DNA from: Flaviflexus massiliensis | Lineage (GTDB): Bacteria > Actinomycetota > Actinomycetes > Actinomycetales > Actinomycetaceae | Length of the DNA stretch: 64,000 bases | Direction of reading: 5' to 3' | Assembly (NCBI RefSeq): GCF_001375495.1 | Contig: NZ_LN831058.1 | Location: 1,632,768 to 1,696,767, forward strand | Part shown: positions 26,590 through 35,585 of the stretch, piece by piece | Layout of the letters: the number at the start of each line of letters is the position of its first letter | Numbering within the stretch: position 1 is the first letter of the stretch | Notes under the pieces: generated by a model | Database searches by the model: none | Told to the model about the DNA's origin: nothing | What the model saw: only the letters and a program-made list of their open reading frames with translations | Translations under genes and position numbers: made by a program

Positions 26590-27996
26590 TTAGCCCGTGA
26601 TCTGAAGGAGTGCGTTCTCAACCAGCTCGGGCATCGCCGGGTGGATCCAGTACTGGGTGGTAGCGATATCGCGCGCAGTCTGACCGGTCGACATGGCCTG
26701 GATGAGGATCTGGATGAGGGTGGGTGCGTGCGGTCCGATGATGTGGGCTCCGAGGATCTTCGTGGTGTCGCGTTCGGCGATGATCTTCGCGTAACCGGTC
26801 GTGTCCTCCATCGCCCAGCCGTAAGCGATCCCCGCATACTGCTGCTTCGCAACAATGATGTCGTAGCCGGCCTCGCGGGCTTCCTCTTCCGTCATGCCCA
26901 CGGTTGCGATTTGGGGGTGGCCGAAAACTGCTGCGGGAACGAACCGGTGGTCGGTCTCCATCATGTCGTTCGGGTGTAGGAGATTGTGGCGGACCGTCTT
27001 CGCCTCCTTGTTAGCCACGTGCTTGAGCTGGTACTGGGAGGAGACATCACCCAAGGCAAAGACGCCCTCGAGAACATCGCCATAGGGATCCAGCACTCGC
27101 TGGTAGGAGTCGACAGCGACTCGACCGTCTTCACGGGTTCCGATGCCAGCGGCGGCAACATCGAGATTATCAGCATTCGACACGCGGCCTGTGGCCACGA
27201 GGATATCGTCAGCGACGATCCTCTTCTCAACACCATCCTGGGTACCGACGAGAGTGACCTGTCCCGAGGAGTCACGGGAGATAGATGTGGAGGAGAAGTT
27301 GAGCTCCACCATGTAGGCATCTGAGGCCAGCTTTGTGTAGGTGTCTGCAATATCGGCGTCGTAGCTGCGCAGCATCACGTTGGAGCGGGCTACCACGGTC
27401 ACCTGGGTGCCGAGCGAAGCAAAGACGTGCGCCATTTCCGCAGCAATGAATCCCGATCCCAGGATGATGAGCGAGGCGGGTAGCTGTTCGATTCGCATGA
27501 TCGAATCGGATGTTTGGGGATGTACATCAGCAAGGCCTTCAATGGCTGGCATTGTCGGGTGCGAACCGGCAGCAATGACAACGCGGTCGGCCGTGATCTC
27601 CTCGAGCCCATTGCCGGTCTCGACCACCATGGTCTTCGGGCCGGTGAACCGACCGACACCGCGGTACACGGTCATGTTCTTATTGTCTTCGTGGCTGACC
27701 CGGTACTCTTCACCCCCTTGAGCGATCGGATCGATCCGTCCAAAGATCCGATCGCGGATCGCGGGCCAATCAACACCGTTGAGCGTTTCATCCACCCCGA
27801 AGCGTGCTGCCTCCGCGGGGGTTCCAGCTACTTCTGCGGTGTAGGCGAACATTTTTGTGGGAATACATCCAACATTGAGGCACGTCCCACCAAAGACGCC
27901 CTTCTCAACGAGAGCAATCGACAGGTCGGCGAATTCCGGTCCCGGCAGGCTGTTTCCTGAGCCGGTACCGATCAGGAGAAGGTCATAATGAGTCAT
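26590..27996 (-). CDS. mtr: Mycothione reductase (or related flavoprotein disulfide reductase)
   Basis: Mycothione reductase keeps mycothiol reduced using NADPH and FAD. The 468-residue protein has the FAD-binding start YDLLLIGTGSGN, the redox disulfide in GGTCLNVGCIPTKM (C39 and C44), the NAD(P) loop ILGSGFIAAEMAHVFASLG and the C-terminal catalytic histidine region TTQYWIHPAMPELVENAL. GTGSGN without a GGG motif and the short N terminus fit mycothione reductase better than lipoamide dehydrogenase. The ATG at 27994-27996 gives a family-like N terminus; the ORF extends 33 bases further to a GTG. Presence of this gene supports a mycothiol-using actinobacterium. Confidence 0.87.
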   Translation of the reverse strand: MTHYDLLLIGTGSGNSLPGPEFADLSIALVEKGVFGGTCLNVGCIPTKMFAYTAEVAGTPAEAARFGVDETLNGVDWPAIRDRIFGRIDPIAQGGEEYRVSHEDNKNMTVYRGVGRFTGPKTMVVETGNGLEEITADRVVIAAGSHPTMPAIEGLADVHPQTSDSIMRIEQLPASLIILGSGFIAAEMAHVFASLGTQVTVVARSNVMLRSYDADIADTYTKLASDAYMVELNFSSTSISRDSSGQVTLVGTQDGVEKRIVADDILVATGRVSNADNLDVAAAGIGTREDGRVAVDSYQRVLDPYGDVLEGVFALGDVSSQYQLKHVANKEAKTVRHNLLHPNDMMETDHRFVPAAVFGHPQIATVGMTEEEAREAGYDIIVAKQQYAGIAYGWAMEDTTGYAKIIAERDTTKILGAHIIGPHAPTLIQILIQAMSTGQTARDIATTQYWIHPAMPELVENALLQITG

Positions 27997-28528
27997 GAAA
28001 CCACTGTAGTCTTCTTCAACTTCGCCCACTTAGCAGTCATGCCAGGCACAAACACTGGGAACAAAACTGATGAGGATCGAGTTCGGTCCAGAACACCCTT
28101 CTTGATACCTCAACACCTCGGGGATTGGCCGGGTGGACGCGAACCTCATTGTTTGCAGGTGCGAGAGCGGATATTGCGATAGCGAAAGGTTCCGTCACTC
28201 TCCTCATCCCCCGCCTTTGGCTTCCACCTTTCGCTGAGGGATGGTTCTTGGCTCCCATGCTCTTTCGGGTAACGGTCACCGGTCCCCCACCTGCCACCGG
28301 CACGTACCCTTCCTAAACTGACCGCAAGACCACACCACTATTGGGGTGAGAGGACGTGTCTGAGGTTGAACTGTAACCAGAATACGGTTTATTCGGCTGG
28401 ACCATTGGAACTTACTCCTACGACGACCCTAGTCGCACGCGCGGTCCGCATTGAGGAATGCTCGTGCAGCGAGGCAGAGCTTTTTCGCCACAGCCGGTTC
28501 TGTTATCAATTGTCGATATGCCCAGATG
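27997..28528. other. Intergenic region with an inverted repeat
   Basis: No credible gene is seen in these 532 bases. A 10-base inverted repeat, AGCGAAAGGT at 28181-28190 and ACCTTTCGCT at 28226-28235, is the only clear structure. Promoters for the mycothione reductase gene must lie near its start. Short ORFs here have no recognisable homology. Confidence 0.5.
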
Positions 28529-30097
28529 TCAATTGTCGATGTTTGGAGTAAGTGACCCCAGGAGGGTTCGTGTGGCGGAATGTTGGGGGTGGTCGAGAAC
28601 CTGGTCTCTGTGACCAATTTCCACGATCTTGCCCAGTTCCATGACCGCGATGCGGTCGGAGACCTGGCCAATGACGCCGAGGTCGTGGGAGACAAACAGC
28701 TGGGTGAGCCCGTGCTCCCTTTGCAGAGACTGGAGGAGTTCAAGGATCTCCGCCTGGACGGTCACGTCGAGGGACGAAACCGGTTCATCCGACAGTAGGA
28801 TTTGCGGATCTGTCGCCAGGGCCCGGGCAACCGCCACTCGCTGCCTCATTCCCCCGGACAGGTGCAGGGGCCGGGCAGCTACGGCAGATTCGGACAGCCC
28901 AACATCGGCAAGGAGCTCCTTAACCCGCTTCTGAACCTGTTCCGGGGCCTTCCGGTAGCGCGGATATTCTCCAAACGAAACGGCATCCGAAAGAACCGAT
29001 CCGACGCGAATGCGGGGGTCGAAGGATGACAGTGCATCCTGGTAAATGATCGAGATCTTCGGGCGGTGTGGGCGGCGCTCGGTTTCTGTCAGGTCCGACC
29101 AGGGCTGCGAGAGCAATTCCACCGCTCCCGAGGTTGGAGTATCCAGACCGAGAAGGAGCCGAGCCAACGTTGTCTTTCCCGAACCGGACGGACCAACGAG
29201 GCCGAGGGTTTCGCCTCTGAACAGTTGGAAGTCAACACCGTCAACGGCCCTCCGATCCGGGATCGTCGACGTACCGGGGAAGACCCGCACCAGGTTCTTC
29301 CCTTCCATGACGACCTCACGGTTTTCTCGGGGTGCCGCGGTTGATCTGGTCGGTACGGAGGCAATGAGCTGCCGGGTGGTGGGATGCTGCGGAAGGTTGA
29401 GGACCTGACTCGTGGGACCGTGCTCGACGATCTCGCCGTTGACCATGACAGCAACCTCGTCGGCGATCGATTCCACCACGGACAGGTCGTGGGTGATGAG
29501 CAGGAGGGCCTTGCCCTGTTCTTTGAGCGAGTTGAGGACGTTGACGATATGGGTTTGAACCGTGCGGTCGAGAGCGGTTGTCGGCTCATCGGCAATGAGG
29601 ATGGGAGGGTCAGCAGCGATCGCTGCCGCGATGAGTGCGCGCTGGCGCTGACCACCGGACAGTTGCTCGGAGCGCTGTTTCGCTCGCGTGTGGGGCTCAT
29701 CGAGCCCCACCTGTTCCAGGACTGAAATCACGTGCCCGGGGATGTCTCGAGCAGGGAGTGAAGTGTGGAGCCGGAGAGTATCCCCAATCTCGCGTCCGAT
29801 GGGGCGCAGGGGATCGAGCGACACGAGAGCATCTTGGAGGACGAGCCCGATGCTTTTGCCCCGGATCTTCGACCAGGCCCTACCGCCGATCCCGTTCAGT
29901 TCCTCGCCCTCGAGCTTCAGGCTCCCGGTCACCTTCGCATTCTGTCCCGCGAGTCCCATGAGGCTTCTGGCTGTGACTGATTTTCCGGAACCGGATTCAC
30001 CGACAAGGGCAAGGCAGGTGCCGGGAACGAGATCAAGGGACACGTTTTTGACGATGGGCCGGTTGAATGAGACGTTGAGGTCCCGTACTTGGTACAC
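28529..30097 (-). CDS. Peptide/nickel-type ABC transporter ATP-binding protein, two fused ATPase domains
   Basis: The 522-residue protein contains two complete ABC ATPase domains that are separate proteins (DppD/DppF or NikD/NikE) in many bacteria. Domain 1 has Walker A VGESGSGKSVTAR, signature LSGGQRQRALIA and ILIADEPTTALD. Domain 2 has VGPSGSGKTTLARLL, LSGGMRQRVAVA and ILLSDEPVSSLD. It powers the two permeases encoded next to it. The GTG at 30095-30097 is chosen because GAGGAG lies nine bases upstream, overlapping the end of the permease gene. It is the last gene of a four-gene importer operon on the minus strand. Confidence 0.92.
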   Translation of the reverse strand: MYQVRDLNVSFNRPIVKNVSLDLVPGTCLALVGESGSGKSVTARSLMGLAGQNAKVTGSLKLEGEELNGIGGRAWSKIRGKSIGLVLQDALVSLDPLRPIGREIGDTLRLHTSLPARDIPGHVISVLEQVGLDEPHTRAKQRSEQLSGGQRQRALIAAAIAADPPILIADEPTTALDRTVQTHIVNVLNSLKEQGKALLLITHDLSVVESIADEVAVMVNGEIVEHGPTSQVLNLPQHPTTRQLIASVPTRSTAAPRENREVVMEGKNLVRVFPGTSTIPDRRAVDGVDFQLFRGETLGLVGPSGSGKTTLARLLLGLDTPTSGAVELLSQPWSDLTETERRPHRPKISIIYQDALSSFDPRIRVGSVLSDAVSFGEYPRYRKAPEQVQKRVKELLADVGLSESAVAARPLHLSGGMRQRVAVARALATDPQILLSDEPVSSLDVTVQAEILELLQSLQREHGLTQLFVSHDLGVIGQVSDRIAVMELGKIVEIGHRDQVLDHPQHSATRTLLGSLTPNIDN

Positions 30098-30099
30098 GT

Positions 30100-30939
30100 T
30101 TACACGCTCCTCACTCGGGTGGAGATGGCGCGTGACAGGACCGTCGTCGCGACAGCGGTCGCGATGATCGCGAGGCCGGGGAAAAAGGTCATCCACCATG
30201 CGCTCGACGTGAGATAGGTGCGTCCCGCGTTCATCATCGCACCCCATTCGGGTGAGGGCGGGACGGTGCCGAGCCCCAAGTACGACAGGGATGCTGCCCA
30301 GACAATGCCCTGGCCAATGCCGAGGGTGGCAATGACGAAGAGTGGGACCACGAGGTTCGGGAGGATTCTGCGGTTCAGAATCTGCATTCTGCTTCTGCCG
30401 AGAGCTCGATCAGCTTCAACATAACCTGATTGGGCGATTTTGACGGTCTGGGTACGAATCATTCGGGCGTATCCGGGAGCTGAAGCCAGTCCGACCGCGA
30501 TCGTCGACGTAACAACGCCGGGACCGATCGCGGTAATGAGAAGCAGGGCCAGCACAATTCCGGGCAGGGCAAACAGAACTTCAACGAGACGGTTAAGGCT
30601 GAAGTCCATCCAACGCGGGCCAAGCCCAGAACCGACACCGAGGAGAGCACCGAGCGACAGTCCCACACCGGTTGCTGCGACACCGATGATGAGGGAGTCT
30701 TTCGTGCCGTGTACGACTCGGCGGAAAATATCCCTGCCCGATTCGTCCGTGCCAAACCAGTGCTCGGATCCGGGTGGGCTGAAGCCCGCCGCCGGATCCA
30801 CGGCCAGTGGGTTGCCGGGGGCGATCAGTCCCGGTACGAGTGCGCACAGGAGAAGGAAGACGAGGAAGATCAGGGCTAGCCAGGCACCCCAACCAAGTCC
30901 GCTTCTCTTCGAGGCAGTTGTGAGAACGGGAAGGCTCAT
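30100..30939 (-). CDS. ABC transporter permease (DppC/NikC type)
   Basis: The 279-residue membrane protein has the OppC-like N-terminal segment, then HWFGTDESGRDIFRRVVHGT, a very typical NikC/DppC signature, and the cytoplasmic EAA loop YVEADRALGRSRMQILNRRI that contacts the ATPase. About six hydrophobic segments are present. Its GTG/ATG start overlaps the preceding permease gene by four bases, and its stop lies three bases before the ATPase start, so translation is coupled. Whether the cargo is peptide, nickel-chelate or another oligomer is undetermined. Confidence 0.92.
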   Translation of the reverse strand: MSLPVLTTASKRSGLGWGAWLALIFLVFLLLCALVPGLIAPGNPLAVDPAAGFSPPGSEHWFGTDESGRDIFRRVVHGTKDSLIIGVAATGVGLSLGALLGVGSGLGPRWMDFSLNRLVEVLFALPGIVLALLLITAIGPGVVTSTIAVGLASAPGYARMIRTQTVKIAQSGYVEADRALGRSRMQILNRRILPNLVVPLFVIATLGIGQGIVWAASLSYLGLGTVPPSPEWGAMMNAGRTYLTSSAWWMTFFPGLAIIATAVATTVLSRAISTRVRSV

Positions 30940-31886
30940 GACACCTTCCTCTTTTGCGGATTGATTTTCCTGGCACGCGGATCAATCGCGACTTCGAGAA
31001 GGTCGACGATGAGGGTGACCATGCAGTAGACGAAGGCAATGATCATGAGGATCCCGATCACGAGCGGCATGTCCCGCACCCCGACAGCAGACAGTAGTGT
31101 GCGACCAATCCCCTGCCGAGCAAAGACTTCCTCAACAATCACGGCACCGGACATGAGGGAGCCGAATGCCCATCCGCTCAGCGACACTGCGGGCAGGGAG
31201 GCATGTCTCAACAGGTGCCGTCCGTACAAGCCCAGTGTCTTCTCGCCTCTGGCGCGGGCAGAAATAATAAAGGGTGACTCCATCGCATCCAGCAGCGATT
31301 CCCTCATGATCTGTCCAAGGAATCCTGCGGTTGGGATCGCGAGGGTGAGGGCGGGCAGGATGATCGACTTCGTGTCGCTCGTGCTAATGGGTGGGAGGAT
31401 CCCCAACCAGGTGGAGAAAACGACAATGAGAACGATCGCGAGAGCAAAGTGCGGAAGAGCCGCAAAGACGATCTCCACCATGGACACGATGCGCCACGGG
31501 AGCCGCCCAAAGACAGAGATGATCGAGGCAAGGAGAGCCAGAATCCAGGCGAGGAGGAGCGAAACGATTGATAGTACGAGTGTGGATGGGAGCTGCTCCT
31601 CCACGATCTCAAGAACCGGCTGATCGAAGGAATAGCTGACTCCCCAATTCAAGGTGAAGATCGACTTCAGCTGAATGAGGTATTGGATGATGAGGGGCTT
31701 GTCGAGTCCGTGAGTTTCGATGGCGAGGGCCACCGCTTCCTCACTCGCATTCGACCCGGGCCCTAGGATTGCATCGACCTCATCACCGGGAATGGCTTTA
31801 AGGGCAAGAAAAACGATTGTTGCTACGGCCCAGAGGACAAAAAGGATGCCTCCGAGCCGTAGCAGGGTCGCTTTCGCGATGTTCAC
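30936..31886 (-). CDS. ABC transporter permease (DppB/NikB type)
   Basis: The 316-residue protein matches the B-type permease: an N-terminal membrane helix, PGDEVDAILGPGSNASEEAV followed by HGLDKPLIIQYLIQLKSIFT, and the EAA loop SPFIISARARGEKTLGLYGR. The C terminus carries VEEVFARQGIGRTLLSAVGV RD-type sequence, typical of family members. It begins with a GTG that overlaps the stop codon of the binding-protein gene by one base and is coupled to the next permease by a four-base overlap. Confidence 0.92.
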   Translation of the reverse strand: MNIAKATLLRLGGILFVLWAVATIVFLALKAIPGDEVDAILGPGSNASEEAVALAIETHGLDKPLIIQYLIQLKSIFTLNWGVSYSFDQPVLEIVEEQLPSTLVLSIVSLLLAWILALLASIISVFGRLPWRIVSMVEIVFAALPHFALAIVLIVVFSTWLGILPPISTSDTKSIILPALTLAIPTAGFLGQIMRESLLDAMESPFIISARARGEKTLGLYGRHLLRHASLPAVSLSGWAFGSLMSGAVIVEEVFARQGIGRTLLSAVGVRDMPLVIGILMIIAFVYCMVTLIVDLLEVAIDPRARKINPQKRKVS

Positions 31887-33529
31887 TAGTTGTTGATCCA
31901 GGCGTCACCAAACCACGGGGTGGAGAGGTTCGTTTCCAGGCGGAGTCCCTCGACGTTCTCGTTGTAGAGAACACGCGTCTGCCAGTCGTAAAGGGGCATG
32001 ACGTATGCGCCATCAACAATCATTTGCTGAGCCTGCGCGTAGAGTTCTTCGCGCTCCTTTTTGTCGGAAGTCTGGTTCGCGCGAGTGAGGAGATCATCGA
32101 GTTCGGGATCGCTCACGTTGATGTTGTTTGCGTGGTAACCGGACGGTGCGGGTTCAATTCCGTCGGAATGGAAGATGATGCGAAGCACGTCGGGGCTGGA
32201 CTTACCGTACGGAGCGGTGATCGCATCGAATTCCCAGGCACCTGCGGCAGCGTACCAGGAGGCTAGGTCCATTGGTTCAATGGTGACCTCGAAGCCAACC
32301 TCGGCAGCCTGGGCCTGGATCTGCTCCAGGAGCGACTGTTCGGCAGGAATGGACTGGTTCGTGGAGACCGGGATGCGGACGGTCAGACGCTCGCCGTCCT
32401 TGGTACGGACCCCATCGGTTCCCATTTCCCAGCCAGCTTCATCGAGAAGTTCGTTTGCGAGATCCACATCGTAGTCGAATTCGCCGTCATGGGTTATTCC
32501 GTAGGGAGTGGATGATGCGAGAAGGCTGGTGGTGCGGTCCACCGTGCCAAAGAAGAGGTTCTCAACACCGGTCTCGATGTCTGATGCATGCATGAATGCT
32601 TGGCGCACAAGCGGATCAGAGAAGGTGTTACCACCGGTGTTGAGCTCGAGGCGGGTCGATGCTCCGGAGCGGACACCGAGAAGAGCCTGGACCGGACCAT
32701 CAGACTTCTCTGCCTGGGAGATCGTATCCGGCTGTGCAGAGTCGATGACGTCCACTTCGCCGGCCTGGAGGGCCGCGTAGCGGGAAGACGCATCGGGCAT
32801 GAACCGGATCTCGAGTTTCTCGAGGTAGGCCGGGCCGTCATGGGTCGCGGTCGCGGGGGCACTCGTGTAGTTCTCGTTGCGCGAGTAGACGATGGAGTGC
32901 TGCCTATTCCATTGCTCCACAACGAAGGGGCCGGTTCCCACCGGCGACTCGCAGTTCTCCTCCATGGAGCGTTCAAGTGCCGCGGGTGATTCCATGGCCA
33001 GCCAGGTCTGTGCGAAGGATTCCTGCAGGGCTGCATCCGGTTCGCTCATGTGCAGGATTGCCGTGTGCTCATCAGCCACTTCAACGGATTCAACGTGCTC
33101 AAGAGCAAGGTATCCGGTCGACGATTCGGTGGCGGGATCTTGCAGGTGCTCGACATTGACCTTGACGGCCTCCGCATTGAAGGGTGTGCCGTCGGTGAAC
33201 TCAACGCCTTCGCGGAGCTTGATGGTCCATGTCATGCCGTCCTCGGACATCTCTCCCGACTCCGCGAGCCACGGTTCGACTTCGCCTTCTTCCGTCATGG
33301 TGAAAAGGGATTCGGTGACGTTGATGCCGGCGATCTGCTGCGGCATGTTGCCGCCCACGTGCGGGTCGAGACAGGTGGGTTCAGCATCACCCGTGGCAAA
33401 GGTCAGGGTGCCGCCCGATACGGGCTCACCTCCCCTTTCTTCTCCCCCTTCATCGGAGGAACAGGCTGCAAGAACGAGGCCGGTGGCCATCAGAGCTGCA
33501 AGTGTTGACGAACGACGACGTGTAAACAT
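31886..33529 (-). CDS. ABC transporter substrate-binding lipoprotein (SBP_bac_5 family)
   Basis: The 547-residue protein has a signal peptide with lipobox LVLAAC near residues 18-23, so it is anchored outside the membrane. It contains the family-5 signatures GGTLTFATGDAEPTCLDPH, WLAESGEMSEDGMTWTIKLR EG-type and LREGVEFTDGTPFNAEAVK. These proteins bind peptides, nickel complexes or other solutes. AAAGGTGATTGA precedes the ATG at 33529. It is the first gene of the operon, which fits its need for high expression. The cargo cannot be read from the sequence; nickel supply for the nickel-pincer genes is only a possibility. Confidence 0.92.
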   Translation of the reverse strand: MFTRRRSSTLAALMATGLVLAACSSDEGGEERGGEPVSGGTLTFATGDAEPTCLDPHVGGNMPQQIAGINVTESLFTMTEEGEVEPWLAESGEMSEDGMTWTIKLREGVEFTDGTPFNAEAVKVNVEHLQDPATESSTGYLALEHVESVEVADEHTAILHMSEPDAALQESFAQTWLAMESPAALERSMEENCESPVGTGPFVVEQWNRQHSIVYSRNENYTSAPATATHDGPAYLEKLEIRFMPDASSRYAALQAGEVDVIDSAQPDTISQAEKSDGPVQALLGVRSGASTRLELNTGGNTFSDPLVRQAFMHASDIETGVENLFFGTVDRTTSLLASSTPYGITHDGEFDYDVDLANELLDEAGWEMGTDGVRTKDGERLTVRIPVSTNQSIPAEQSLLEQIQAQAAEVGFEVTIEPMDLASWYAAAGAWEFDAITAPYGKSSPDVLRIIFHSDGIEPAPSGYHANNINVSDPELDDLLTRANQTSDKKEREELYAQAQQMIVDGAYVMPLYDWQTRVLYNENVEGLRLETNLSTPWFGDAWINN

Positions 33530-34025
33530 TCAATCACCTTTGAGTACCGTCACGGTACGACGATCCGGGTCTATTAGGAGCATTCTAAACAGACTTTTCC
33601 CAGCTTTAATTTTCGGCCGGTAAAATAAGATTCGCGTGAACTGCGTCATGGCGAAGGCCAACGCATGACCATTGCCGAACCGGTACACAGCATTTCGTGC
33701 GTGTTCATGTCATTTGCATGTACGGATTTCTGTCCACACGAGTTCAACTCACCCGGAAGAAGATTGATCGCTGGCTGAGATCGCGCGCATATGAGCTCAA
33801 TACGGATTCGGCTCAGGAACGTGCACCGCACTTCTCGACATTCGTACGTGGCAGATACCCGCGTCAGAAAAAGGCGAAGATGAGAGATATTTGCCCGTCG
33901 ACCACAGATGCTCGATCCAGGTGGCTTCGTTCCTTCGGGAAGCTCCGAGACTGCTGGGGAATACACCCCAGCCGTTAGGGCTTACCAAACCTGACATTGC
34001 TGTTCTTCTCGCATAGTCTTGCCGG
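33530..34025. other. Intergenic region with possible structured RNA
   Basis: No gene is supported in these 496 bases. The last 100 bases before 34026 contain TTCCTTCGGGAA (UUCG-loop hairpin, 33930-33941) and GCTGGGG-AATACA-CCCCAGC (33953-33972), which would fold in a plus-strand leader. I could not match them to a known riboswitch. Confidence 0.4.
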
Positions 34026-34643
34026 GTGCAACCTTTAAACATTCGTGTCAGTTTGCCCCTCGCGATCGGTCTGGTTGTGGTGGGCGTTCTGCTCCTGGTA
34101 CTTGCAATCTTCGGGGATCAGACAATCAACTACTTCACCGGGACAATCCTCACGATTCTCGGGACGTGCATGATTTTCGTTCCCACGATCAAGATCACCC
34201 GGAACGAGGTCAAGACGATGACCCCGATTGGCCTGACCGTCGGAACATATCCGGTTCGGTTTCCTGGTGACCTTGCCATTCAAAATAAGAAGCTCTGGCA
34301 CGTACCGACGAATTCAAAGATCTTGTCTCTAGCCTTTGGCTACCGCAAAGCCGATATCGCGGCCCTCGAAGCGCAGATCTACGGCACCGCACAACCCGGC
34401 CAGGCCTCCTTCGGTCAGCCCGCATCGCAGCCGCACCAGGGAGTGTCGTACATGGGTCAGTCACCCCAGCAGGCCCCATTCAACCAGCCATTCCCGCAGC
34501 AGCCCGTCGACCAAAACCGGGGTCAGGGACGCTGGCAGGTCACGCCTCCACCCCAGGGACAGCCCGCACCCGGCGGTCAGGATCAGTGGGTCGGCTCAGA
34601 CGAGCGTTTTGCTCCTCGATTTGACCAGAACGACCAGCACTAA
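34026..34643 (+). CDS. Small membrane protein with Pro/Gln-rich tail, unknown function
   Basis: I do not recognise a family. The 205-residue product (GTG start at 34026) has two adjacent hydrophobic segments (LPLAIGLVVVGVLLLVLAIF and YFTGTILTILGTCMIFVP), then a short basic region and a tail from about residue 120 rich in proline, glutamine and glycine (for example QPASQPHQGV, PFPQQPVDQN). Such tails are common in actinobacterial envelope proteins and are probably disordered. The N terminus is likely embedded in the membrane. It stands alone with a strong terminator following and a possible structured leader upstream. Confidence 0.77.
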   Translation: MQPLNIRVSLPLAIGLVVVGVLLLVLAIFGDQTINYFTGTILTILGTCMIFVPTIKITRNEVKTMTPIGLTVGTYPVRFPGDLAIQNKKLWHVPTNSKILSLAFGYRKADIAALEAQIYGTAQPGQASFGQPASQPHQGVSYMGQSPQQAPFNQPFPQQPVDQNRGQGRWQVTPPPQGQPAPGGQDQWVGSDERFAPRFDQNDQH

Positions 34644-34671
34644 CTGATATTGGTTCCCGATAGGTAACAAC

Positions 34672-34710
34672 AGTGTGGGGTCCTCTCTTTCGCGAGGGCC
34701 CCACACTTTT
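34672..34710 (+). terminator. Intrinsic terminator
   Basis: AGTGTGGGG pairs with CCCCACACT, extended inward by CCTC/GAGG, and is followed by TTTTCCTTT. It lies 28 bases after the membrane protein gene. Confidence 0.85.
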
Positions 34711-34845
34711 CCTTTCCCTGCTTCTCTGTTTCCTCAGCAGGTGGCGACCCACTTTCTTCCACAGTTGTCTCGTTACGTTTCCGGAAAAACCATCTGGCTG
34801 ACTTCAGGACGGCAATTGTGCCGAGGCGGCGGGTAGCGTGGAGTC

Positions 34846-35415
34846 ATGACTCGATCATTTCTCCACGTCATCAGCGGACCCATGTTTGCTGGTAAAACGG
34901 ACCGGCTCATAACGGAGCTCGAGACTATGGCTACGCAGGATGCTCGAACGCAGGTTTTTACGCACGCGATTGATACTCGCCGTGGAGTCGCTGAGATATC
35001 CACCCACGACGGATTGTCGCAACCGGCGATACCGTGCGAAACTGCGTCCGAGCTACTGTCTCTCCTTGATGGGGACACCACAGTTGTTGCGATCGATGAG
35101 GCGCAGTTCTTTGGTTCCGATCTTCAGTACGTGGTTGATCAGATCCTTGACCGCAATATTTCAGTCTTGGTCTCTGGCCTATCTGTCACATTTGATGGGA
35201 GGCCGTTTACTCCCCTGCCGGAATTAATGGCGGTTGCAGAACGAGTTACCAAGCTGACGGCTACCTGCCACTGCGGATCTCCCGCCGTGTTCCACCGGCC
35301 CGTCACAGTGAGAGATACCGATGCATTAACGATCAGTGATGCTCAGGTGGGTGGAGCAGAGACTTACGAGGCCTGTTGCCGCTACCATTTCACGCGCCCA
35401 ACACAGCCAATCTGA
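34846..35415 (+). CDS. tdk: Thymidine kinase (type II)
   Basis: Thymidine kinase phosphorylates thymidine in the salvage pathway. The 189-residue product has the P-loop SGPMFAGKTDRL at the N terminus, the magnesium-binding VVAIDEAQFFG, the lid-type ISVLVSGLSVTFDGRPF, and a C-terminal zinc-type cluster (CHCG and CCRYH). These are the diagnostic features of bacterial type II thymidine kinases. The ATG at 34846 follows GGAGTC. It appears monocistronic. Confidence 0.94.
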   Translation: MTRSFLHVISGPMFAGKTDRLITELETMATQDARTQVFTHAIDTRRGVAEISTHDGLSQPAIPCETASELLSLLDGDTTVVAIDEAQFFGSDLQYVVDQILDRNISVLVSGLSVTFDGRPFTPLPELMAVAERVTKLTATCHCGSPAVFHRPVTVRDTDALTISDAQVGGAETYEACCRYHFTRPTQPI

Positions 35416-35585
35416 ACTTCTGGTCAGATTATTTAACTCAGTGATTCATCGAGAGGGAATGGTTGCCTAGAAAAGGTGCCACGCAAGTTTTCTCCACGGA
35501 GCTACCATTTCGCTGATTCGTCAGGTTGTGCTCATTGCACGACTTCTATCAGGTCTCCCCTACCCCTCGGAGGTGGGGCATTCGC

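Noticed and set aside
26590-27996. Dihydrolipoamide dehydrogenase instead of mycothione reductase
   Set aside because: The short GTGSGN FAD motif and overall pattern fit mycothione reductase better, and no 2-oxoacid dehydrogenase genes are adjacent.
28037-28316. Overlapping short ORFs of 63 and 88 codons on both strands
   Set aside because: No ribosome site, no recognised motif and mutual overlap; treated as intergenic.
33697-33978. 93-codon ORF upstream of the membrane protein gene
   Set aside because: No family resemblance and no good ribosome site; codon use looks unlike the neighbours.
33890-34025. Cyclic-di-AMP (ydaO) or other known riboswitch
   Set aside because: Some G-rich and hairpin elements are present, but the conserved core segments did not match on either strand.
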